Source: Vibrio pacinii DSM 19139 (GTDB lineage: Bacteria; Pseudomonadota; Gammaproteobacteria; Enterobacterales; Vibrionaceae). Taken from it: a stretch of 64,000 bases of DNA. The DNA lies in the NCBI RefSeq assembly GCF_000711795.1, contig NZ_JONH01000018.1, positions 24,387 through 88,386 on the forward strand. Direction: 5' to 3'. The position numbers were made by a program, and so were the translations under genes. Below are positions 46,905 to 57,531 of the stretch, one piece after another. The notes beneath the pieces are model-generated. The model did no database searches. It worked only from the letters and a program-made list of their open reading frames with translations, and was not told the DNA's origin. How positions within the stretch are numbered: position 1 is the first letter of the stretch; every line of letters begins with the position of its first letter.

Positions 46905-48653
46905 TTATTGTCCGATCGCGGCACCTTCACGGCGTGGGTCTGCTGCACCTTGTAGCTGACCATCTTGCAATAAAATGGCATGTATTCCAGAGTTCAGATC
47001 GCGAATATTGACCTCAAAGCCCATTTTCTCAAGCTCAGATTTAAAGCTTTCGGCATCTGTGCCTTGTTCAATATCCAGTGGGCCGAAACGGTTGAGTAGG
47101 TGAGGTTGATTAGCGGCTTGTTGAATGTCCATTCCCCATTGAGTATGCGCAATAATCGCTTGTGCGACATAACCTATGATACGACTTCCGCCCGGCGAGC
47201 CAATTGCCATGTAGGGTTGGTCATTGTGCATAATGATGGTCGGTGCCATTGAAGAGCGAGGGCGCTTGCCGGGCTCTAATCGGTTGGCAATCGGCCTACC
47301 TTGGTTATGAGTGCGGAAAGAAAAGTCGGTCAACTCGTTGTTGAGTAAGAAGCCATTGGTCATCAAGCGTGAGCCAAAGGCGTTCTCAATGGTGGTGGTG
47401 ATTGAGACCACATTGCCTGCTTTATCGACCACATTAAAATGGCTGGTGGATGGCAGTTCAATCGACTCATCGGTGCTTTGGCGCTGAGCGTAGTTCCATG
47501 GTGGAGTGCCTGCGCTAACGGTAGCCAATGCTTTGCCCGGTTGGATAAGTTGTGCGCGCTGCTTTAAGTACTCTTTATCAAGCAAACCTTGAGTTGGCAT
47601 GGGCACAAAATCTTCGTCTGCCATGTACATGCCGCGATCGGCAAAAGCTAAGCGAGAGGCATCTGCAATCACTTGCCATGATTTGGCGTTGTTTGGCCCC
47701 CAGCCTTTGAGATCGAATTGCTCTGTGATGGATAGGATCTGACTCACGGTTAACGCGCCTGAGCTCGGTGGACCCATGCCACAGACCTCATAGCTTTGGT
47801 AGCCTGAACAGACGGGTTGACGTTGCTTGATAGTATAAGCATCGAAGTCTTTTTGTGCTAAGACGCCCGGGTTGCCTGGCGCCGTTTGAACCGTTTTAAT
47901 GATGTCGCTTGCGATCTTACCTTGATAGAACGCCTTTGCGCCTTGTTTGGCAATCGCGGTCAGTGTGGCTGCGTATTGTGGATTCTTTAGTATGGTTCCG
48001 GCGGTTTTGGGTGAACCATCTGAGTTTAAAAAGTACGCGCTAGTGGCCTCGAAGCGACTCAGACGCTGTGCATCGGCTTCAATTAATGTGGCGAGACGCG
48101 GAGTAATTTCAAAGCCTTGCTGAGCGAGAGTAATCACTGGCTGAATGAGTTCAGCCCAATCTAGCTGGCCATATTTTTGGTGCATATCCCACATCAGCTT
48201 AACGGTACCGGGTGTGCCAACCGAGCGGCCACCGACAACTGCATCGTAAAATTTAAGTGGCTCGCCATTTTTATCTTGGAATAGGCGCGGTGTTGCGTCG
48301 AGCGGCGCGGTTTCTCGGCCGTCGTAAGAAGTGAGCTGTTGTTTGTCAGCATCCCAGTAAACCAGAAAAGCACCGCCACCAATCCCCGATGACTGAGGCT
48401 CAACTAGACCGAGCATCAGTTGCGTGGTCACCATGGCATCAATCGCATTACCGCCTTTGGCGAGCACATCAGCACCCGCTTGGGTTGCGACTGGATTGGC
48501 GGCCGTGACCATCCACTCTTTAGCGGTGACCAAGGATTTGTGTTCTAGGCCACTGCTGTGTTCTGGTGCGACGGAATCGGTCGCTTGGTTAGCCCAGCTA
48601 GTGATTGACGTTGTGAGCAAGCAGGTGGTGAGAAGTGTAAGTTTCCACTGCAT
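46905..48653 (-). CDS. ggt: Gamma-glutamyltranspeptidase
   Basis: Periplasmic N-terminal-nucleophile hydrolase that cleaves glutathione and transfers gamma-glutamyl groups. The 582-aa precursor has a signal peptide (LTLLTTCLLTTSITSWA). The autoprocessing site is LPS-TSHFNVVDKAGNVVS: Thr403 becomes the nucleophile of the small subunit. NNELTDFS and the substrate-loop PGKRPRSSMAPTI follow. Size matches E. coli Ggt (580). It is a single gene transcribed toward csrB. Confidence 0.96.
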   Translation of the reverse strand: MQWKLTLLTTCLLTTSITSWANQATDSVAPEHSSGLEHKSLVTAKEWMVTAANPVATQAGADVLAKGGNAIDAMVTTQLMLGLVEPQSSGIGGGAFLVYWDADKQQLTSYDGRETAPLDATPRLFQDKNGEPLKFYDAVVGGRSVGTPGTVKLMWDMHQKYGQLDWAELIQPVITLAQQGFEITPRLATLIEADAQRLSRFEATSAYFLNSDGSPKTAGTILKNPQYAATLTAIAKQGAKAFYQGKIASDIIKTVQTAPGNPGVLAQKDFDAYTIKQRQPVCSGYQSYEVCGMGPPSSGALTVSQILSITEQFDLKGWGPNNAKSWQVIADASRLAFADRGMYMADEDFVPMPTQGLLDKEYLKQRAQLIQPGKALATVSAGTPPWNYAQRQSTDESIELPSTSHFNVVDKAGNVVSITTTIENAFGSRLMTNGFLLNNELTDFSFRTHNQGRPIANRLEPGKRPRSSMAPTIIMHNDQPYMAIGSPGGSRIIGYVAQAIIAHTQWGMDIQQAANQPHLLNRFGPLDIEQGTDAESFKSELEKMGFEVNIRDLNSGIHAILLQDGQLQGAADPRREGAAIGQ

Positions 48654-48763
48654 CTTTATTCTCCTTCTATGTATGCAAAGCTAGAGTGACAGTGGAATCT
48701 GAACAGGTCTAAGAGTTTGTTATCAAATTGTAACCTTGAATCAAATATTAGACGGTTGAGAGG

Positions 48764-49435
48764 TTAAACTTGGCTCAGCAGAGAGGTGCTGGATTGCCAT
48801 AAAATGCTGACGCCAATAAAAGTAAATAGCACACCGCATAGCCCATCAACATAAATGGCCATCGCTTTTACTTTTCGTTGCATGCGTTGAGTCGATAGCA
48901 CCCAAGCCAAAAACGAAAACCATAGCAAAGATAAGCTCCACAAAATCAACAAGGCGACGCCTTTTCCCGTTAAGGACATCGTGGCAGGCACTAAGCTCGA
49001 CATTAAACTGACAAAGAACACTAAGGCTTTAGGGTTAAGAATGTTGGTCGCGAAGCCACGCGAAAAGGCTTGGCGCTTATTGCTTAACAACAGGCTGGAA
49101 CGGTCGCGACTTTCGGCATCGCTTTGCTGCGGGCGACGGATGCTTGACCATGTCGCCCTTAGAGCGCCATAGCCGAGATAAAACAGGTAACTGCCCCCGG
49201 CGATCTGGAGTAGGGCAAACAGGGTGGGTTGTTGGTGAACCAAATAGCTGACGCCAGTTAAGCTTAAAATTGAGTGCAGTAAAATGCCACAAGAGAGGCC
49301 AAGCGCAATATAAAACCCGGTTTGGCGTCCGTAGCGCGTTGCGTTTTGCACCACGAGGGCAAAATCAGGTCCTGGACTCATCAGAGCGACAAAGTGGACC
49401 AGAGCAAGGGTGGATAAAATGGTGATTTCATTCAT
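48764..49435 (-). CDS. LysE/RhtB family amino-acid exporter
   Basis: Inner-membrane exporter of 223 aa with about six membrane helices. The N-terminal FVALMSPGPDFALVVQNATRYGRQTGFYIALGL carries the LysE-family PGP motif and the conserved Gly-rich helix. The FATNILNPKALVFF segment is typical. The substrate (for example homoserine, threonine or lysine) cannot be told. It lies 80 bases downstream of an AraC-type regulator on the same strand, its likely controller. Confidence 0.88.
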   Translation of the reverse strand: MNEITILSTLALVHFVALMSPGPDFALVVQNATRYGRQTGFYIALGLSCGILLHSILSLTGVSYLVHQQPTLFALLQIAGGSYLFYLGYGALRATWSSIRRPQQSDAESRDRSSLLLSNKRQAFSRGFATNILNPKALVFFVSLMSSLVPATMSLTGKGVALLILWSLSLLWFSFLAWVLSTQRMQRKVKAMAIYVDGLCGVLFTFIGVSILWQSSTSLLSQV

Positions 49436-49514
49436 GGAGAGAAAAACTTATCAGTCGTAATTGATAGCGCTATTGTGCCATCTGACACGCTGTGGCGATT
49501 GTAAAAAACTGACA

Positions 49515-50309
49515 CTAATTGATTTGTGAGGGTTTGACACCGTAAGTGGCTTTGAACGCTTTACTAAAGTGCGCTTGATCGTAGAAGCCAACTTGGTGAG
49601 CCACCTCAGTACCACTGATCCCAGCCTTGAGTAATTTCATACTTTGTTCCATGCGTAAGCGATTAAACCAAGCGTAAGGCGTTAAACCGACTTTGGCTTT
49701 AAAGTGACGTTGAAGCTGAGTTGGACTGAGCTGGCAAAGTTGCGATAAATCGTCGAGACGCACTGGTTGGTCAAGATGACTGAGTAAGTACTCTTTCAGT
49801 GTTGCGATTGATTGATTGCCAAGCGGTAGCACGGGTTGTTGTCCGTCGCTCGCATAGTGCTTAAAGAGCCGCTCAAAACCTTCATAGGGTAGGCAGTCTT
49901 TAGCCAACTGGCTGATATTGTTTTGCGCGAGTCGTTGATGTAGCGAAGCAAGTGAATGGAAAACTTGCGCATCTGAGATGATCAAGTGTTTAAAGTTAAT
50001 TAATTGGTGAGCGTTGTTTAATTGCGCCAATTCACTGAGCCACAAAGGGTCGAGCTCAAAAACACGCACTTGATAGCCCGACTCAAGCAGTGATTGACCG
50101 TCATGCAATTCATCGGGGGGCATGATCACCAATTGGCCTGCGCCAACATGGTGGCTAGAGCCTTGATAGTGAAACTTCTGTTGTCCGCTTGTGATTAGGC
50201 CAATATGAAAATCGAGATGATAGTGGCGTGAAAAGGCGAACGAATGGTAGTTCGCTTCAATCAGACTGATCTCTCTATTTTGCGTGCTGTGGTAGTTGAC
50301 CTTGTCCAT
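49515..50309 (-). CDS. AraC family transcriptional regulator
   Basis: 264-aa regulator with an N-terminal cupin-type effector domain (HSFAFSRHYHLDFHIGLITSGQQKFHYQGSSHHV) and a C-terminal double helix-turn-helix (DLSQLCQLSPTQLQRHFKAKVGLTPYAWFNRLRMEQ, then EVAHQVGFYDQAHFSKAFKATYGVKPSQ). It lies directly upstream of the LysE exporter, the common AraC/LysE pairing. The effector is unknown. Confidence 0.9.
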   Translation of the reverse strand: MDKVNYHSTQNREISLIEANYHSFAFSRHYHLDFHIGLITSGQQKFHYQGSSHHVGAGQLVIMPPDELHDGQSLLESGYQVRVFELDPLWLSELAQLNNAHQLINFKHLIISDAQVFHSLASLHQRLAQNNISQLAKDCLPYEGFERLFKHYASDGQQPVLPLGNQSIATLKEYLLSHLDQPVRLDDLSQLCQLSPTQLQRHFKAKVGLTPYAWFNRLRMEQSMKLLKAGISGTEVAHQVGFYDQAHFSKAFKATYGVKPSQIN

Positions 50310-50314
50310 AAAAC

Positions 50315-50345
50315 AAAAAAGCTTGATGACTATTTCACCAAGCTT
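50315..50345 (-). terminator. rarD terminator
   Basis: Minus-strand AAGCTTG / CAAGCTT with a 13-base loop, then TTTTTTG. It lies just before the AraC gene, so it closes rarD. Confidence 0.7.
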
Positions 50346-50380
50346 ATAACCTGCTACAAAGATTGTCTTGTAAAAAACGA

Positions 50381-51298
50381 TCAGCTCAAGGCGGCGGCTT
50401 TTTTAATTTGGCGATTATTTTTCAAACCATCGAAACTGAATACCACCAGTGCGCTCCAAATAAAGGCGAAGGTGATCGCTTTATCAGCGGTAAAAGCTTC
50501 ACCGTAAACCAGTACGGCGAGTAAAAACATCAAGCTAGGGCCAATATATTGGAAGAAGCCCAAGGTCGACAGTTTCAAACGGGTGGCCGCGCCAGTAAAG
50601 CACAGCAAGGGCAGGGTAGTAATTACGCCTGCAGCAATTAACAGCAAGTTGAGGGTGGTATCATTGAGAGCCATGTTCGACGTTGCTGTCTCTGCAATCC
50701 CGATTAAGTAAATCGCCGCGATGGGCAGCAGCAGCAGCGTTTCGACAAACAGGCCAGTTTGCGCATCTAAGTTGACTTTTTTACGCAGCAAGCCGTAACA
50801 ACCAAAACTAAAGGCCAGTACTATTGCGACAACTGGTACGGAACCAAAGGCAATCAATTGAACGATGACACCGCCGCAGGCCAATGCCACAGCAAACCAT
50901 TGCATTTTGCGTAATCGCTCACCCAGAAAGATCATCCCGAGCAACACGTTGAGCAGCGGGTTAATGTAGTAGCCTAAACTGGCATCGAGCATATGATTGG
51001 CATTGACGGCCCAAATAAAAATCAGCCAGTTTGTCGCGATGACAATTGAAGTAAAAAACAGGTAAGTCATTTTAACCTTTGAGGCCATGACATCACGAAC
51101 ATTGCGCCAACCTCGACCAAAATGCAGTAAGACAGCAAGCAGGATGAACGACCACACGATACGATGGCTGAGAATCTCTAGCGCAGAAACATCGGCTAAT
51201 GATTTAAAATAGATAGGGGCGATACCCCACATGGTGTAGGCGCCGATAGCGAACAAGACACCTTGCTTGGCTCGCTGTTGTTGTTCTTCTGCCGTCAT
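50381..51298 (-). CDS. rarD: EamA-family permease RarD
   Basis: Drug/metabolite transporter superfamily protein with ten predicted membrane helices in two EamA repeats, 305 aa. It begins KQGVLFAIGAYTMWGIAPIYFK, and the SYRIVWSF-like SHRIVWSFILLAVLL and the FFQYIGPSLMFLLAVLVYGE segment are RarD-specific. The transported substrate is unknown. It is a single gene, divergent from recQ. Confidence 0.88.
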   Translation of the reverse strand: MTAEEQQQRAKQGVLFAIGAYTMWGIAPIYFKSLADVSALEILSHRIVWSFILLAVLLHFGRGWRNVRDVMASKVKMTYLFFTSIVIATNWLIFIWAVNANHMLDASLGYYINPLLNVLLGMIFLGERLRKMQWFAVALACGGVIVQLIAFGSVPVVAIVLAFSFGCYGLLRKKVNLDAQTGLFVETLLLLPIAAIYLIGIAETATSNMALNDTTLNLLLIAAGVITTLPLLCFTGAATRLKLSTLGFFQYIGPSLMFLLAVLVYGEAFTADKAITFAFIWSALVVFSFDGLKNNRQIKKAAALS

Positions 51299-51461
51299 GG
51301 AGACTCACTTATGTTAAGCAATTTTACAAACTGAAACATGCAGTATACGAATCACTCTCAAAATCACCTAGCAATTTGCGGTTTTATTCGCCTCTAAACC
51401 CCACTACAATGTGCCTCTTGCGTGACACGCGCACTGCCCTGCAATTCTACTGAGATAATTC

Positions 51462-53300
51462 ATGACCTCGACACTTTTAGTACAGCAACCACCGGCCGAA
51501 CAGCCTACGCCACAAAGCATCCTCGAAGATGTTTTTGGCTATCAGAGCTTTCGCGATGGCCAGCAACAGGTGATCGAGTCTGCGGTCGAAGGCCACGACA
51601 GTCTGGTGATTATGCCGACAGGTGGCGGGAAGTCGCTTTGTTATCAAATTCCAGCACTGGTCCGTTCAGGGTTAACCTTGGTGATTTCGCCTTTGATTTC
51701 ATTGATGAAAGATCAGGTTGACCAGCTTAAGGCTGATGGTGTTGCTGCAGAGTGCATCAATTCGACCATGTCGCGTGAGGCGCTCATATCGGTTTATAAC
51801 CGGATGCATTCTGGCGCGTTGAAATTGGTGTATGTCTCGCCAGAGCGCGTTCTCATGCGCGACTTTATCGAGCGACTCGAAAGCTTACCGCTGTCGATGA
51901 TTGCAGTCGATGAAGCGCACTGTATTTCTCAGTGGGGGCATGATTTCAGGCCAGAGTATGCCTCGCTAGGTCAGCTCAAACAGTATTTTCCTCATATACC
52001 GGTCATGGCATTAACGGCGACGGCGGATGATGCGACGCGCAGTGACATTATGCAGCGTTTGCAATTAAATGAGCCTCATACCTATTTGGGCAGTTTTGAC
52101 CGACCCAATATTCGCTATACCTTGGTCGAAAAACATAAGCCAGTCTCTCAGGTGGTGCGTTTTCTCGAAGAGCAGCGCGGTCATTGCGGCATCATCTACT
52201 GTGGTAGCCGTAAAAAAGTGGAAATGGTGACCGAAAAACTGTGCAATAACGGCCTACGCGCAGCCAGCTATCATGCCGGTTTAGATCCAGATGAGCGCGC
52301 TTATGTACAAGAAGCATTTCAGCGTGATGATGTACAAATTGTTGTGGCCACTGTCGCGTTTGGTATGGGAATCAATAAGCCTAATGTTCGCTTTGTGGTG
52401 CACTTTGATATCCCACGCAATATCGAGTCGTATTACCAAGAAACCGGACGTGCTGGTCGTGACGGTTTACCCGCAGAAGCCATGATGCTCTATGATCCGG
52501 CTGACATCAGTTGGCTACGTCGTATGCTCGATGAAAAAGACGAAGGGCCCCAAAAACAGGTTGAAGCGCATAAGCTCAATGCAATGAGTGCCTTTGCTGA
52601 AGCACAAACCTGCCGACGTCAGGTGCTGCTTAATTACTTTGGCGAATATCGCGAAAAGCCGTGTGGTAACTGCGATATTTGTCTGGATCCGCCCAAACGT
52701 TTTGATGCAACCGAGCAAGCGCAAAAAGCCTTGTCATGTGTTTATCGCGTTAATCAAAGCTTTGGTATGGGCTATGTGGTTGAAGTTCTGCGCGGAATGC
52801 AAAATATCCGTGTGCGTGAAAATGGCCATGATAAGTTGTCAACCTATGGGCTCGGACGTGAAAACAGTCACGACTATTGGGTGAGTGTTTTTCGTCAGCT
52901 GATCCATAAAGGACTACTGTCTCAAAATATCACTCGTAACTCGACCTTGCAGTTAACCGAGGAAGCACGCCCGTTGCTACGCGGCGAAATGTCTTTAGAG
53001 TTGGCGGTTCCGCGTCTTGATACCGCGGCGCGAGCAGCCAAGTCGAATAAGCTTTCCAGCAAGAACTACGACAAAAAGCTGTTTGCTAAACTGCGTAAGC
53101 TACGTAAGTCGATTGCCGATGAAGTGGGTTTGCCACCTTATGTGGTCTTTAGCGATGCGACCTTGATTGATATGGCCGACATATTGCCGACATCTTATGG
53201 CGAGATGCTAGCGGTAAATGGGGTCGGTCAGCGAAAATTGGAAAAGTACGCCGATCCATTCTTAGATTTAATTCAGGAGCATTTGACCCATCATGGCTGA
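51462..53300 (+). CDS. recQ: ATP-dependent DNA helicase RecQ
   Basis: 3'-5' helicase of the RecF recombination pathway. The 612-aa protein has motif 0 ([13 protein letters not shown]), Walker [13 protein letters not shown], motif [20 protein letters not shown], motif [14 protein letters not shown], the zinc-binding cysteines ([12 protein letters not shown]...CGNCDIC) with winged helix, and the C-terminal HRDC domain (from about residue 530). E. coli RecQ is about 610 aa. The next gene overlaps its stop by 8 bases. Confidence 0.97.
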   Translation: MTSTLLVQQPPAEQPTPQSILEDVFGYQSFRDGQQQVIESAVEGHDSLVIMPTGGGKSLCYQIPALVRSGLTLVISPLISLMKDQVDQLKADGVAAECINSTMSREALISVYNRMHSGALKLVYVSPERVLMRDFIERLESLPLSMIAVDEAHCISQWGHDFRPEYASLGQLKQYFPHIPVMALTATADDATRSDIMQRLQLNEPHTYLGSFDRPNIRYTLVEKHKPVSQVVRFLEEQRGHCGIIYCGSRKKVEMVTEKLCNNGLRAASYHAGLDPDERAYVQEAFQRDDVQIVVATVAFGMGINKPNVRFVVHFDIPRNIESYYQETGRAGRDGLPAEAMMLYDPADISWLRRMLDEKDEGPQKQVEAHKLNAMSAFAEAQTCRRQVLLNYFGEYREKPCGNCDICLDPPKRFDATEQAQKALSCVYRVNQSFGMGYVVEVLRGMQNIRVRENGHDKLSTYGLGRENSHDYWVSVFRQLIHKGLLSQNITRNSTLQLTEEARPLLRGEMSLELAVPRLDTAARAAKSNKLSSKNYDKKLFAKLRKLRKSIADEVGLPPYVVFSDATLIDMADILPTSYGEMLAVNGVGQRKLEKYADPFLDLIQEHLTHHG

Positions 53301-53610
53301 TTCATTGACCACATCATTTAGCTTGCAAGATTACCGACCACAGCAGGGCATCATCGTGATTGGTACGCCTGATTTCGACTTTGATTGTTTTCCTGAGTTG
53401 GCGCAGCATTTAGTGGATTTGCTCTCTGCACGTGTGATTGAAAAGCAGTGGGACGCCGATATTCACTCTTGGTTGATTGATTTTGAAGGGTGCCAGTTAT
53501 TTCTTAAATCAGAGCATTACAGTGAGTGTGTTTGGCTTGAGGCGGTGGCGAATGGTGAGTCACAGCAAGAGCTCGAATTTCTCGCAGGCCTGTTTCAACG
53601 CGGCTTTTAA
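53293..53610 (+). CDS. DUF3630 family protein
   Basis: A 105-aa acidic protein, apparently DUF3630, of unknown function. It opens with a short disordered segment and then [25 protein letters not shown], and ends in a helix ([17 protein letters not shown]). Its ATG lies inside the last codons of recQ, 8-base overlap, so the two are translationally coupled and it may serve RecQ. No catalytic motif seen. Confidence 0.75.
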   Translation: MADSLTTSFSLQDYRPQQGIIVIGTPDFDFDCFPELAQHLVDLLSARVIEKQWDADIHSWLIDFEGCQLFLKSEHYSECVWLEAVANGESQQELEFLAGLFQRGF

Positions 53611-53650
53611 AGCAAAATACTGGCGCCAACGTTTGCCTAAGTTTAACCAG

Positions 53651-53678
53651 TTGCAGCCTAAGTTGGTTAATGTATAAT
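53651..53678 (+). promoter_or_regulatory. Predicted yhhQ promoter
   Basis: TTGCAG (53651-53656) and TATAAT (53673-53678), 16-base spacer, giving a leader of nearly 190 nt that contains the riboswitch. Confidence 0.65.
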
Positions 53679-53830
53679 CGCTCGCCGCGATATTTGTCAT
53701 CGTAGAAGCGGTAAGGTGCTGACTGCATTTGCTGGTCGTCGCTCTTTAAGGCTAACGTTTTCGAGTATCAAATTTTTTAAATACATCATTGGTAAGACCC
53801 GTTCCAATTACTTTACTTGGAGTCGGTCGA

Positions 53831-53866
53831 TTTGGGTTCCCTCACCCCCAAACCAAACTAAAAAGG
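53831..53866 (+). promoter_or_regulatory. PreQ1-I riboswitch controlling yhhQ
   Basis: Stem TTTGGG (53831-53836) pairs with CCCAAA (53847-53852) around the loop TTCCCTCACC. An A-rich tail, CCAAACTAAAAAGG, then runs to 53866. This is the preQ1-I layout. The terminal AAGG is both the pseudoknot partner of the loop C's and the ribosome site 6 bases before the yhhQ ATG, so ligand binding should block translation. A hairpin upstream (about 53795-53827) may be an extra element. Confidence 0.8.
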
Positions 53867-53872
53867 TATCGC

Positions 53873-54541
53873 ATGAGTAACTTTACCCCTGCGCAGCAGC
53901 GCAAAGCCCTTCTATTATTAGTTTTATTCCATCTGATCATTATTGCATCAAGCAATTATTTGGTTCAGCTACCCTTTACTATCTTTGGCTTGCACACCAC
54001 TTGGGGCGCATTCACTTTTCCTTTTATATTTTTAGCCACTGACTTAACCGTACGTGTGTTTGGTGCCAAGCTCGCACGAAAAATCATTTTCTTAGTGATG
54101 TTGCCAGCGCTCGCGGTCTCTTACGTATTGTCAGTGCTGTTCTTTGAGGGGCAATTCCAAGGCCTATCTGATTTAAGTGAATTCAACCTATTTGTCGCGC
54201 GGATTGCGATTGCCAGCTTTATGGCTTATTTGCTCGGCCAAATTTTAGATGTGCACGTCTTCAATCGTTTACGTCAGCTCAAGCAATGGTGGGTCGCACC
54301 AACGTGTTCAACGTTGTTCGGCAATGCGTTGGATACGATGGCTTTCTTTGCGATTGCTTTCTACCAAAGCCCAGATCCATTTATGGCGCAGCACTGGACA
54401 GAAATTGCACTGGTGGATTACGGCTTTAAGCTAATCATCAGTTTAGGTCTGTTTGTGCCTATGTACGGCGTGCTACTTAACTACTTAGTGAGAAGGCTGA
54501 CCGCGGTAAACCCGAACTTTAAAATGTTGGGTGCTAACTAA
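53873..54541 (+). CDS. yhhQ: Queuosine precursor transporter YhhQ (QPTR family)
   Basis: Inner-membrane importer of 7-cyano-7-deazaguanine (preQ0) and preQ1, precursors of the queuosine modification of tRNA. The 222-aa protein has six predicted membrane helices and the family segment FPFIFLATDLTVRVFGAKLARKII. E. coli YhhQ is 221 aa. The start at 53873 (MSNFTPAQQRK) follows the riboswitch ribosome site; an open frame from 53789 overlaps the riboswitch and is rejected. Confidence 0.95.
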   Translation: MSNFTPAQQRKALLLLVLFHLIIIASSNYLVQLPFTIFGLHTTWGAFTFPFIFLATDLTVRVFGAKLARKIIFLVMLPALAVSYVLSVLFFEGQFQGLSDLSEFNLFVARIAIASFMAYLLGQILDVHVFNRLRQLKQWWVAPTCSTLFGNALDTMAFFAIAFYQSPDPFMAQHWTEIALVDYGFKLIISLGLFVPMYGVLLNYLVRRLTAVNPNFKMLGAN

Positions 54542-54566
54542 CCACGTTGATAGCATTGAACGAATA

Positions 54567-54604
54567 AAAAAGCCTGAGGAGTCATCACCCTCGGGCTTTT
54601 GGTT
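54567..54604. terminator. Bidirectional terminator (yhhQ / gppA)
   Basis: AAAAGCC-GAGG / CCTC-GGCTTTT with one G-T mismatch and an 8-base loop, between convergent genes. Confidence 0.8.
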
Positions 54605-54619
54605 TTTTAACATGGATGA

Positions 54620-56110
54620 TTACTGCGCGATCACGGTCAGAGGCCAACCAATATCACTTTGACGGTTAGCTTCGATTTCCAACTCGGCGGCCGTTAGAGG
54701 ATTAGCTTCTAGCCACTGTGCATCAATGGTTAGAACGAGGTTGTCTTCTTGTGATTCTATACTGATTACTGGCTCAAGCGCGGGATTACGGCGATGGGTC
54801 AGCAATACCGCAAGGCGCAATAGACGCAACACGCGTTTAGCGCTTGCTCCAGAAATAGCATGCTGCTCAGGCAGTGAGGTCAGTTGTTCACGGTAGCGGC
54901 GTGCAATCTCACCCAGTAGGTGCTTTTGAGCTAAGGTATAGCCTGGTAAATCTAGGCTTTGTAGCAAATACGCACTGTGCTCACCACCTTTCTTGAAATC
55001 GATGGTTAAACCAATCTCATGTAGCTTCGCCGCCGTTTCTAGGAGTATTTTACCTTGCTCTTCGGCAATCCAATTGGGTTGGCATTGGCTCAATAATGAA
55101 CGAGCTAATGTCGCCACCTGATCACCATAAGCGCGATCAATCTGATAACGGCTCTGGATGCTGGTAATGGTACGCGCACGAATATCGTCTTGCTTGAGCT
55201 CGTCGACCATCTCGTAGACTAGACCTTCACGTAATGCGCCGCCAGCCAAGGTCATCGAATCAATCTCAAGCAATTCGAAAATCGCAATGAGAATCGACAA
55301 GCCACTTGGAAACACTAAGGCACGCTCTAACGTCAAACCTTCAATTTCAAGCTCTTCAAGATGGTCTGCTCGCATGGCCTGTTTTTGTAGACGTTTCAAT
55401 TTAGTATGGGTGATGACCTCATCCATACCTTGCGCCAACATAATTTCTTGCAGTGCTTGAACTGTACCAGAGGCACCGACACAGACATCCCAACCAATGT
55501 TTGTGTACTGCTCTAAAATGGGTTCAAGCGTTTGCTTAGCGGCCAAAATGGCGTTGTTGAAATTGGTCACTGTGAGTTGACGGTCTTTAAAATGACGTTC
55601 TAACCAAGTCACACAACCCATCTTTAAGCTGGTTAGGGCCTTAGCTTCAAAGCCTTGGCCAATGATGAGTTCGGTACTGGCACCACCAATATCGACCACC
55701 AGTCGACGACCGCTGCCGCCAGAAGTATGCGCAACACCTTTGTAGATGGTTGCCGCTTCTTCTTCACCGCTGATCACGTCAATCTTGTGGCCTAAAATTT
55801 GGTTGGCTTTATCGAGGAAAATAGCCACGTTGGTTGCAGTACGCAGGGTTGCGGTACCGACGATGCGGATATTTTCCGTCGGGATATCTTGTAGTCGTTC
55901 GGCAAACAGACTCAAGCAGTCCCAACCGCGTTGCATAGCTTCATGGTTTAACGCGTTCGTTTCGTCTAAACCAGCGGCAAGACGCACTTTGCGCTTAATT
56001 TTCGCCATGGTCTGAACGCTGCCATCAATATGACGCACCACGAGCATATGAAAACTGTTCGACCCGAGGTCGATGGCGGCGTATAGCGGAGATGAAACTG
56101 CTTGGCTCAT
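54620..56110 (-). CDS. gppA: Guanosine-5'-triphosphate,3'-diphosphate pyrophosphatase (GppA) / Ppx-GppA family
   Basis: Converts pppGpp to ppGpp and may also hydrolyse polyphosphate. The 496-aa protein has the actin-like ATPase fold: [16 protein letters not shown] (residues 12-27), the catalytic [27 protein letters not shown], and a C-terminal HD-like domain ([21 protein letters not shown]). Position next to rhlB matches E. coli gppA rather than ppx. The stop of rhlB and the gppA start are 7 bases apart, so they form one operon. Confidence 0.92.
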   Translation of the reverse strand: MSQAVSSPLYAAIDLGSNSFHMLVVRHIDGSVQTMAKIKRKVRLAAGLDETNALNHEAMQRGWDCLSLFAERLQDIPTENIRIVGTATLRTATNVAIFLDKANQILGHKIDVISGEEEAATIYKGVAHTSGGSGRRLVVDIGGASTELIIGQGFEAKALTSLKMGCVTWLERHFKDRQLTVTNFNNAILAAKQTLEPILEQYTNIGWDVCVGASGTVQALQEIMLAQGMDEVITHTKLKRLQKQAMRADHLEELEIEGLTLERALVFPSGLSILIAIFELLEIDSMTLAGGALREGLVYEMVDELKQDDIRARTITSIQSRYQIDRAYGDQVATLARSLLSQCQPNWIAEEQGKILLETAAKLHEIGLTIDFKKGGEHSAYLLQSLDLPGYTLAQKHLLGEIARRYREQLTSLPEQHAISGASAKRVLRLLRLAVLLTHRRNPALEPVISIESQEDNLVLTIDAQWLEANPLTAAELEIEANRQSDIGWPLTVIAQ

Positions 56111-56117
56111 AGACGAC

Positions 56118-57419
56118 TTACGAATCCTTTTGCTGACGTGGGCGAGAGCGGTTGTTTTGGCGACGGTTACCTGAACGAGAGCCCCCAGTATTGGTGCGAC
56201 GCTGCTGCGGACGGTTTGAACGCAGACGAACTGGCGCTGGTAGATCTTGGATCAGGGCGCTTGGATCGTAGTCGGAAACGGGAATGCTATGCTCAATGTA
56301 CTCTTCAATCGGTGGCAAGTTAACCGCGTAATCTTCACACGCAAAGCTGAGCGAAAGACCGCTTTCACCAGCGCGACCAGTACGGCCAATACGGTGGACG
56401 TAATCTTCGCAATCATCAGGCAGATCAAAGTTAAATACGTGTGTTACCTGTGGGATATGCAGACCGCGCGCTGCGACATCGGTTGCCACCAAAATATCTA
56501 CTTCACCTTTAGTGAATTGCTCTAGGATACGCTCACGTTTTTTCTGCGGAACATCGCCAGTTAGCAAACCAACACGATGACCATCAGCAGCAAGGTGGCC
56601 CCAAACTGATTCACATTTATGTTTGGTATTGGCAAAGATGATCGCGCGATCTGGCCACTCTTCTTCAATTAGAGTCTGTAGTAGTGCCATCTTGTGCTCG
56701 TTAGATGGGTAGAACAGTTCTTCTTGAATGCGATGGCCGGTTTTTTGGTCAGGTTCAACCACCACATGCTCAGGGTTGTGCATGTGTTCAAAAGCAAGCT
56801 CTTGTACGCGGTAAGATAGTGTCGCTGAAAACAGCATGTTCAAACGCTCTTTTGGCTCAGGCATGCGACGGAACAAAAAGCGAATATCCTTAATAAAACC
56901 AAGATCAAACATGCGATCGGCTTCATCAAGCACTACCGCTTGAATGTTATTGAGGTTAAAGACTTTCTGCTTGTAGAAATCGATAATACGACCAGTAGTA
57001 CCAATCAGGATATCAACACCTTGTTCAAGCTTGCCCAATTGCTTGTCGTAGCTTTCGCCACCGTAAGCCAGTGCCGCTTTAATCCCAGTGCTGGCGATCA
57101 GTGACTCTGCATCGTTGTAGATCTGGATCGCCAATTCACGCGTTGGCGCCATAATGATGGCACGCGGTTGATTTGGCTTACGACCTTCAGGCTCGTCGTG
57201 AGTCAGTAAGTGGTTAAAAGTAGCAGTCAGGAAAGCGAGTGTCTTACCTGTGCCCGTTTGGGCTTGTCCTGCAATGTCTTGGCCGGTGAGCAGTACCGGC
57301 AACGCCAAAGCTTGGATAGGGGTACAAAATTCGAACCCTTTTTTCTCCAAACCTTCAATGATTTGAGGGTGTAAACTCAAATCGGCGAACTTTTGCTCTG
57401 TGATATGCGTCTTTTTCAT
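56118..57419 (-). CDS. rhlB: ATP-dependent RNA helicase RhlB
   Basis: DEAD-box helicase of the RNA degradosome. The 433-aa protein has the Q motif ([14 protein letters not shown]), Walker [22 protein letters not shown] (VLDEADRM), SAT (FSATL), and [13 protein letters not shown]. The C-terminal arginine-rich basic tail ([19 protein letters not shown]) is typical. E. coli RhlB is 421 aa. It is divergent from trxA, as in E. coli. Confidence 0.96.
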   Translation of the reverse strand: MKKTHITEQKFADLSLHPQIIEGLEKKGFEFCTPIQALALPVLLTGQDIAGQAQTGTGKTLAFLTATFNHLLTHDEPEGRKPNQPRAIIMAPTRELAIQIYNDAESLIASTGIKAALAYGGESYDKQLGKLEQGVDILIGTTGRIIDFYKQKVFNLNNIQAVVLDEADRMFDLGFIKDIRFLFRRMPEPKERLNMLFSATLSYRVQELAFEHMHNPEHVVVEPDQKTGHRIQEELFYPSNEHKMALLQTLIEEEWPDRAIIFANTKHKCESVWGHLAADGHRVGLLTGDVPQKKRERILEQFTKGEVDILVATDVAARGLHIPQVTHVFNFDLPDDCEDYVHRIGRTGRAGESGLSLSFACEDYAVNLPPIEEYIEHSIPVSDYDPSALIQDLPAPVRLRSNRPQQRRTNTGGSRSGNRRQNNRSRPRQQKDS

Positions 57420-57531
57420 CGCTATAGAATATCAGCTTAAGCTTGCAATACGAAAGTAAATACATTCCAATAGGGCATCTAAATGCTGGTTATCATCCAA
57501 CCAGTTCCGAAAAAACACATTGGAGTGGAAG

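Noticed and set aside
46820..47011. Short plus-strand frame over the ggt end
   Set aside because: It overlaps ggt in the opposite direction and has no recognisable protein or ribosome site.
51299..51461. LexA-like CTG...CAG upstream of recQ
   Set aside because: The spacing between CTG and CAG (7) is far from the 10 required; the middle is not A/T alternation.
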